A stretch of DNA of 10,355 bases from assembly GCA_003554345.1 (NCBI GenBank), contig PWGE01000414.1:1-10355 (forward strand), in the 5' to 3' direction. The notes under the pieces were generated by a model. It did not search any database. It had not been told where the DNA came from and saw only the letters and a list, made by a program, of their open reading frames with translations. The stretch's first letter is position 1. The number at the start of each line of letters is the position of its first letter. A program made the position numbers and the translations under genes. The DNA comes from Candidatus Sumerlaeota bacterium. GTDB taxonomy: Bacteria; Sumerlaeota; T1SED10-198M. Shown here one piece after another: positions 6,175-10,355 of the stretch.

Positions 6175-6936
6175 ATGAGAGTTGTTATTAATGGAATTTT
6201 AGGCCAGATGGGACAGAGAATACTGGCATGTTCAAAAGATGTACCCGAAATTGAAGTGGTTGGTGGTGCAGATATTAACGCCGAAGAGGGGTTATATGAA
6301 GATTTGAAAATTGCCCAGACCCTTGACGATTTTTCGGGAGCATGTGATGTTGTGATTAATTTTTCCGCTCCGGAAGCATTATCTGATGTTCTGGAATTTG
6401 TAAAAAAAGAAAAATGTGCTCTGGTTGAAGGGACGACCGGTTTTTCTGAAGATCAAAAGAAAGAATTGAAAAGAGTGGCAGAGAATGTGCCCATTATTTT
6501 TTCGCCCAATATGAGTCTGGGCGTTAATTTCCTTTTTTATATTCTTCCCACTTTTGTCAGGGCATTGAATGATTGGGATATGGAACTGCTTGAGTTGCAC
6601 CATAAGAGAAAGAAAGATGCACCCAGTGGAACTGCCGAGAGATTGTTGGAAATTATTCAGGAAAATGAACCTTCCAGGGAAGAGCTTGTCTGGGGACGTC
6701 ATGGTCAGGTAGGCAAAAGAAAACCCAGTGAATTGGGTTGTTTTGCTATTCGTGGTGGTGATGTTGTGGGAGAACATACGGTTTATTTTCTCAACGAAGG
6801 TGAACGTATTGAACTCACTCACAAGGCTCAAACCAGGGATACCTTTGCCAGGGGAGCAGTTCAGGCTGCCCGGTATATTCATGGTAAAGAACCCGGTCTG
6901 TATTCAACCTTTGATATGATCAAGGACCGTTTGTAG
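6175..6936 (+). CDS. dapB: 4-Hydroxy-tetrahydrodipicolinate reductase
   Basis: Cytoplasmic enzyme that uses NAD(P)H to reduce 4-hydroxy-tetrahydrodipicolinate to tetrahydrodipicolinate, the step that commits to diaminopimelate and lysine. The start is fixed by AGGAGGT (6159-6165), nine bases ahead. The nucleotide-binding motif is GILGQMG (7-13). EGTTGF (85-90) and FSPNMSLGVN (109-118) are standard. The active-site block ELHHKRKKDAPSGTA (140-154) contains H142 and K146, corresponding to E. coli H159 and K163. IRGGDVVGEHTVYF (192-205) closes the substrate domain. It is 253 residues, somewhat shorter than E. coli (273) and typical of many other bacteria. Nothing is missing. No other lysine or diaminopimelate gene is nearby, so it is a lone dap gene followed directly by a terminator. 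Confidence 0.97.
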   Translation: MRVVINGILGQMGQRILACSKDVPEIEVVGGADINAEEGLYEDLKIAQTLDDFSGACDVVINFSAPEALSDVLEFVKKEKCALVEGTTGFSEDQKKELKRVAENVPIIFSPNMSLGVNFLFYILPTFVRALNDWDMELLELHHKRKKDAPSGTAERLLEIIQENEPSREELVWGRHGQVGKRKPSELGCFAIRGGDVVGEHTVYFLNEGERIELTHKAQTRDTFARGAVQAARYIHGKEPGLYSTFDMIKDRL

Positions 6937-6966
6937 TTAGAAACGACTCGAGAAGCCAGAATATAG

Positions 6967-7001
6967 AAAAACCGGCGGAAATTTTTATTCCGCCGGTTTT
7001 T
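6967..7001. terminator. Bidirectional intrinsic terminator between convergent genes
   Basis: AAAAACCGGCGGAA (6967-6980) pairs perfectly with TTCCGCCGGTTTTT (6988-7001) around a seven-base loop. T-runs on the 3' side in both directions allow it to end dapB and the minus-strand M14 gene, whose stop codon lies one base beyond it. Confidence 0.93.
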
Positions 7002-7002
7002 T

Positions 7003-8955
7003 TTATTGCTCCGTAGGTTCCAGACGTTGTATTTCGCCCTCCAGAATAGCGTTGATAACAGCTTTCATGGCGTTTTTATGCTTCTCCTGGTATGTTTCAA
7101 TAAGCTCAGGAGTTGCGCCGTCATAATAAACCACCTGGCCTTTTTCATAAGAATCCAGCTCAAGAGAAAGAGCCGGCGTCCGCAATTCTTTATGCATCCA
7201 GACATTGTGACTGCCCTGACGTGATGTATGATGATGCCAGTAGTATTCCGTATAATCATCTCCATACATTGCTTCAGCATAAATACGGCCAACTTTTTCC
7301 ACAAGCTCCAGGTATTTTTGATCACCTTCGCTGTCCGCATACTGTGAAGTGACAAAACCGGCACTGCATATTGAACCCAGACTGTGAAAAAAGAACGATG
7401 CCCAGGGGTCTGTTTCTTCCGTAAATGCCATGATAGCCTGTGTTTCAGGTTCAGAGGCAGGCTCGGGACCGCGGTAGATTTCTGCATCAGGATCATCTGT
7501 CTGCGGCGTTCCTTCAGGAGGCAGCTCTTCCCAGTGAGCAGGGAAATTACGGTTAATATCTACACCGGCAGCGTTTTTTCTTAGATAACGGGGATATCCT
7601 GTTTCCAGCTTTCTCTTGCGCTCGTCCAGAGTTACACATGGTATGGCGGCAATGCCCACTTTTTCCACCAGTTCAGGGCTTTCTTTCAGAATCTTTTTCA
7701 AAGCACCCAGAATGAGCTCTGGTCCGGACTCTGAAACATGTACTGCACCGATAAAAGCAATCATCTTTTCCTGGTTGCCTGCCAATAATGCTTCTAAAGG
7801 ACGACCTTCTACCGTTTCCCCGAATTTTTCTGTCTCGATGAGATCAGGATACATTTCGATAAGCTCTGTCTGTTTTTCCTCGATAGTCTCCAGAGACCAC
7901 CATACCTCTGGATGATACATACGTACCTTTGCCGGGTAGACCCGAAAATTTTTCCCGTCTGGTGTCACCCAGTAGTAATAACTGTAACCATCTGAAACAG
8001 GTTTGGTGTCAAGATATTCATAGACCCCTTCCTCATCGGGTTCCAGGTTCCCGGAAAAAAGCTTCTCTCCTCCTTTAACACCTGGATTTTCGTCATTTCT
8101 GCGACTGGCATTACGATAAATATGCAGCCTGGTCTCCTCGTCGTTGTTTTCCTGAGCCTGCGTAAATTCATCTGTGGCTTGAAAGGAAAATTTGATGCCT
8201 TCTGGTGTACGAAGTGCTTCTAATTCTTCGAAAGCCGGTTTGACTTCCTCAGACGGCTGATGGTCTGCAGGAGCTGAATCCTCGTAAAGTTTATTGATTT
8301 CATTTTTACTCAAGGGCCTGTTGAATATCTTTACCTCATCCAGTGAGCCTCTAAAGGCATTAAAAGGCCTTTCAGCACTTCCCAGGTAAAAGGTGTCAGG
8401 AAAACCGGTTACCTTTCCTGTGCATTCCTGACTGGCGGTAAGATTGCCGTTTTGAAAAAGTCGAACTTCTTTGCCATTGTAAGTAACTGCGATATGCATC
8501 CATTCATACATCGGAATATGATCTCCAACAACCGGGTGATAGGGGGTTTCGTCCGTGTGTATATAAAGGGTCAATTTTTGATTGTTTTCAGCATAAAAAA
8601 GCTGATAGCCTCTCTGAGAACCGCCGTTGATGATAATGCCGTCCCATCGGGTGCCGGTGTTATCCCGGTATACCCAGGCACTGAGCGTAAAAGAGTCTTC
8701 AAGATGAAGAGGTTCCTTATCTTCGAAAACCACGTGAGAATCCATTTCTCCGGGAAAAGAGAGAGCGGTGTTTTGAATACCTTCTACTCTTTCTACATTA
8801 CCTTTGATTTGTCCATGAATCCCATGAGGTCCGGAATCTTTAACTGTTTGATTCTCTTCGTCAAAGTTCCACCAGGCTATTAATCCGTTATCTTCTTCTG
8901 CTGCTGAAAAGATAAAAAGGATAAATATCAAGCATAGTGTAAGTCTTCTTATCAC
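7003..8955 (-). CDS. Secreted LamG-FN3-like-M14 zinc carboxypeptidase
   Basis: The start is GTG (8953-8955), placed by CAGGAGG with a five-base spacer; the upstream TTG at 8982 precedes that site and is unlikely. The product has 650 residues. Residues 1 to about 19 are a signal peptide (MIRRLTLCLIFILFIFSAA). Residues 24-225 form a LamG/concanavalin-like domain (LIAWWNFDE ... SLDEVKIFNRPLSKNEI). A Glu-rich linker and an FN3-like beta domain follow (about 240-347). The peptidase M14 domain covers about 350-640. Zinc ligands are H406 and E409 in AVHVSE and H524 in FFHSLGS. R459, N468 and R469 (LRKN, then INRNF) match the carboxypeptidase A substrate-binding residues R127, N144 and R145. E599 in LSLELD matches the catalytic Glu270. 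All catalytic positions are intact, so activity is expected. It acts outside the cytoplasm on peptides, glycopeptides or possibly wall stem peptides; the LamG part suggests binding to a sugar or surface. Confidence 0.9.
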   Translation of the reverse strand: MIRRLTLCLIFILFIFSAAEEDNGLIAWWNFDEENQTVKDSGPHGIHGQIKGNVERVEGIQNTALSFPGEMDSHVVFEDKEPLHLEDSFTLSAWVYRDNTGTRWDGIIINGGSQRGYQLFYAENNQKLTLYIHTDETPYHPVVGDHIPMYEWMHIAVTYNGKEVRLFQNGNLTASQECTGKVTGFPDTFYLGSAERPFNAFRGSLDEVKIFNRPLSKNEINKLYEDSAPADHQPSEEVKPAFEELEALRTPEGIKFSFQATDEFTQAQENNDEETRLHIYRNASRRNDENPGVKGGEKLFSGNLEPDEEGVYEYLDTKPVSDGYSYYYWVTPDGKNFRVYPAKVRMYHPEVWWSLETIEEKQTELIEMYPDLIETEKFGETVEGRPLEALLAGNQEKMIAFIGAVHVSESGPELILGALKKILKESPELVEKVGIAAIPCVTLDERKRKLETGYPRYLRKNAAGVDINRNFPAHWEELPPEGTPQTDDPDAEIYRGPEPASEPETQAIMAFTEETDPWASFFFHSLGSICSAGFVTSQYADSEGDQKYLELVEKVGRIYAEAMYGDDYTEYYWHHHTSRQGSHNVWMHKELRTPALSLELDSYEKGQVVYYDGATPELIETYQEKHKNAMKAVINAILEGEIQRLEPTEQ

Positions 8956-8960
8956 TTTAA

Positions 8961-8967
8961 CCTCCTG
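8961..8967 (-). promoter_or_regulatory. Strong ribosome binding site deciding the GTG start of the M14 gene
   Basis: On the minus strand CAGGAGG precedes GTG 8955 by five bases. It is the strongest translation signal near the gene and makes the earlier TTG at 8982 improbable. Confidence 0.85.
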
Positions 8968-8982
8968 TTGAAAACGTTTCAA
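8968..8982. promoter_or_regulatory. Candidate operator, 15-base inverted repeat
   Basis: TTGAAAACGTTTCAA has perfect six-base arms (TTGAAA/TTTCAA) around ACG. It lies between the predicted transcription start (about 8989) and the ribosome binding site of the M14 gene, a classic repressor position. A central CG flanked by A/T-rich arms recalls LacI-family operators, including catabolite (cre-like) sites, but the family is a guess. It could instead be a chance dyad. Confidence 0.45.
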
Positions 8983-8995
8983 GCGGTTCCTTTAA

Positions 8996-9023
8996 AGTAT
9001 ATCAGGGGGGAAGGGGGTGTCAA
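8996..9023 (-). promoter_or_regulatory. Sigma70-type promoter of the M14 gene
   Basis: On the minus strand TTGACA (9018-9023) and TATACT (8996-9001) are separated by 16 bases. The -35 is perfect and the -10 has one mismatch. The spacer is CCCCC TT CCCCCC TGA. Transcription would start near 8989, giving a leader of about 34 bases. Confidence 0.8.
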
Positions 9024-9055
9024 GAAGGATGGAAAAAAGACAATTGTTAGTATTA

Positions 9056-9087
9056 AAAAGGGTGGCTCGTTCAAGAACCACCCTTTT
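9056..9087 (-). terminator. Intrinsic terminator of the amidase-type gene
   Basis: AAAAGGGTGG (9056-9065) and CCACCCTTTT (9078-9087) form a ten-base perfect stem with a 12-base loop. On the minus strand the stem is followed by a T-run. It lies 32 bases after the stop codon of the gene on its right and separates it from the M14 promoter. Confidence 0.85.
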
Positions 9088-9118
9088 ATCAATTATCAAT
9101 GGAAGTATTTGGTTTTTA

Positions 9119-10355
9119 TTAATAGAGAGACCAGGACTCTACAACAGTTGGTTCAAAGTGATTAAGTACGCGTCCCATTACATCCGCACGAACAGATTCT
9201 TCCTTGATAGTTTCAAAAGGAAAGGCAAGATGTACAACCTGATAGTCTCCCACATATTGAATACCGGCGATTCCCTGGTCTGTTCCATCATCATAGCGCA
9301 ATGCTTCTATTGAACCTGCACTGGTGTCATAAACATCTGTGAAGCGAGGATGATACATCAAACTGGAGGAGCCATCTTCAAAATCAAATGGATCGATATC
9401 ATAAAAGATACTCTGCTCGTTATCACCTCCACGTACTGTGTAAGTATCGGAACTTTCCGAAATGAACTCAGCATGGAGGGTATTCCTGAAAAAATCCTGA
9501 GCGTGTCCTTCGTGGTCGAGGTCCCAACCGATTTCAGAACCGGATACCATCAAATTTCCGCCTCCATCCAGAAAACTCTGTACCTGGTTGCGTTCAGCAT
9601 TATCAAATGTCCGGTAGTCGCCGGATTCCTGTCCCAGTATCCAGATGACAGTGTGGTAATCTTCCAGGTTTATATCACCATTTATGATGGCTTCATTGGC
9701 ACAGGAATCTATTCCATAATAATCGTTATCGACAATTGCCTGGGCATGCTGGGCGGTGTAATTAAAGAGGTTGACTTCAGGGATATAGAGATATTCGCGT
9801 GTTTGAGGGTAATCTCTTTGTGAGACCACGCCCTTGTCAAAGCGGTTATAGCCGTTTACGATAAGAATACTGGCTGTATCATCCCAGACGGTAAAGGTCA
9901 GGGTTTCCGTAGCGAAGGATTCACCGCCGCTGTTAAGAGCGGTTACCCTCACAAAATACAGTTCACCGGGTTCCAGATCGGTAAAAAGGTGTTCGGTGTC
10001 TTCCACTTCTCTGCCGTTGTCAAATCCAAAACCATCCCTGCTCAAATAGACCTTATAGCTTTCAGCCTCGTCACCTGCAATGACTTCTTCAGGAGTGCCA
10101 TCTGGATCTTGAGAAACGGGCTCCTCCCATTCAACCCTTACCTCATTTCCTCCTTCATTGGTGACTCTTAAATTCTCGGGAGGATTGGGGAGATATTTTA
10201 TAACATGATCTCCGCCGTGATCGCGATTATTGAGGTAATCCACCACTCCGTGGTAAAAACTTCTTGCCATAAAGTTGCGAAAATGAGGGTTACGATACAG
10301 CAGCATGTCTTCTTCATTGTCGTGAAAAATGGCTTCGATAAGAAAGCCCGGTACA
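9119..10355 (-). CDS. Amidase_3-type protein with FN3 and GATase-like C-terminal domains (partial)
   Basis: The 5' end lies beyond the right edge; 411 residues are visible and the frame is open to the edge. The first about 40 visible residues (VPGFLIEAIFHDNEED, then MLLYRNPHFRNFMARSFYHG) match the end of the Amidase_3 domain, whose usual form is P-x-LxE-x-F-x-S/D-N-x-x-D ... yr ... iA. The Glu of LIE is the family's last catalytic Glu. These zinc amidases cut the bond between N-acetylmuramic acid and L-Ala in peptidoglycan. Next is an FN3 domain (PPENLRVTNEGGNEVRVEW ... ELYFVRVTALNSGG). The last about 250 residues begin with ASILIVNGYNRFD and contain HTVIWILGQESGD and GGGNLMVSGSEIGWDL, resembling a class-I-glutamine-amidotransferase-like (ThuA/golvesin-associated) fold in secreted proteins, with no obvious catalytic Cys in the usual strand-elbow position. 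The zinc ligands and signal peptide would lie outside the window. The gene ends at TAA 9119 with its own terminator. Confidence 0.8.
   Translation of the reverse strand, partial: VPGFLIEAIFHDNEEDMLLYRNPHFRNFMARSFYHGVVDYLNNRDHGGDHVIKYLPNPPENLRVTNEGGNEVRVEWEEPVSQDPDGTPEEVIAGDEAESYKVYLSRDGFGFDNGREVEDTEHLFTDLEPGELYFVRVTALNSGGESFATETLTFTVWDDTASILIVNGYNRFDKGVVSQRDYPQTREYLYIPEVNLFNYTAQHAQAIVDNDYYGIDSCANEAIINGDINLEDYHTVIWILGQESGDYRTFDNAERNQVQSFLDGGGNLMVSGSEIGWDLDHEGHAQDFFRNTLHAEFISESSDTYTVRGGDNEQSIFYDIDPFDFEDGSSSLMYHPRFTDVYDTSAGSIEALRYDDGTDQGIAGIQYVGDYQVVHLAFPFETIKEESVRADVMGRVLNHFEPTVVESWSLY

Noticed and set aside
9350-9823. 157-codon plus-strand frame opposite the amidase-type gene, and similar long antisense frames at 6379-6882, 7065-7496 and 8452-8883
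   Set aside because: They are shadows of clear coding frames on the other strand or in another frame; their translations show no domain.
1-10355. CRISPR array, tRNA or rRNA genes, transposase or attachment sites
   Set aside because: No regularly spaced direct repeats, no tRNA-like cloverleaf and no recognisable transposase or integrase were seen.

Overview
The window is bacterial: canonical AGGAGG-type ribosome binding sites, sigma70-like promoter elements, intrinsic terminators, tightly packed reading frames and Sec signal peptides. The DNA looks moderately AT-rich. Diaminopimelate synthesis (dapB), a muramoyl-amidase-type protein and a menaquinone-type prenyltransferase fit a walled, quinone-using bacterium. 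I cannot name the phylum from sequence alone; the transglutaminase-like and FN3/GATase-like secreted proteins suggest an uncultured, possibly Bacteroidetes-like or candidate-phylum lineage, which is a guess.

Region 1 (about 131-3544, + strand) is a compact operon around quinone chemistry: a flavodoxin-fold NAD(P)H oxidoreductase, remains of a secreted TPR protein, a MenA-type UbiA prenyltransferase, and a trans-polyprenyl diphosphate synthase. The synthase makes the prenyl chain, MenA attaches it to the naphthoate ring, and the oxidoreductase plausibly reduces a quinone. The TPR gene between the oxidoreductase and menA is broken. Its reading jumps between frames and carries stops, and its 5' end is fused in frame to the oxidoreductase. 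The start of menA has to be moved to about 1551, because the upstream part of that frame is TPR sequence.

Region 2 (3545-6174) holds an 830-base stretch with no convincing gene but several inverted repeats, then a secreted transglutaminase-fold protein with its own extended -10 promoter, then a 333-base leader with a terminator-like hairpin. The transglutaminase-fold protein keeps the His and Asp of the triad but has Ser where the catalytic Cys should be.

Region 3 (6175-6936) is an intact dapB, ending in a strong bidirectional terminator shared with the convergent gene downstream.

Region 4 (7003-10355, - strand) encodes two secreted modular proteins. One is a LamG-FN3-like-M14 zinc carboxypeptidase, with a clear TTGACA/TATACT promoter and a candidate operator between promoter and ribosome binding site. 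The other is the C-terminal part of an Amidase_3-FN3-GATase-like protein that runs off the right edge. Each has its own expression signals, so they are probably separate transcription units.

I do not see a clear new defence or mobile system. The observations most worth following are the Cys-to-Ser transglutaminase-fold protein, the frame-broken TPR gene in an otherwise intact quinone operon, and the unusual domain combinations of the minus-strand secreted proteins.
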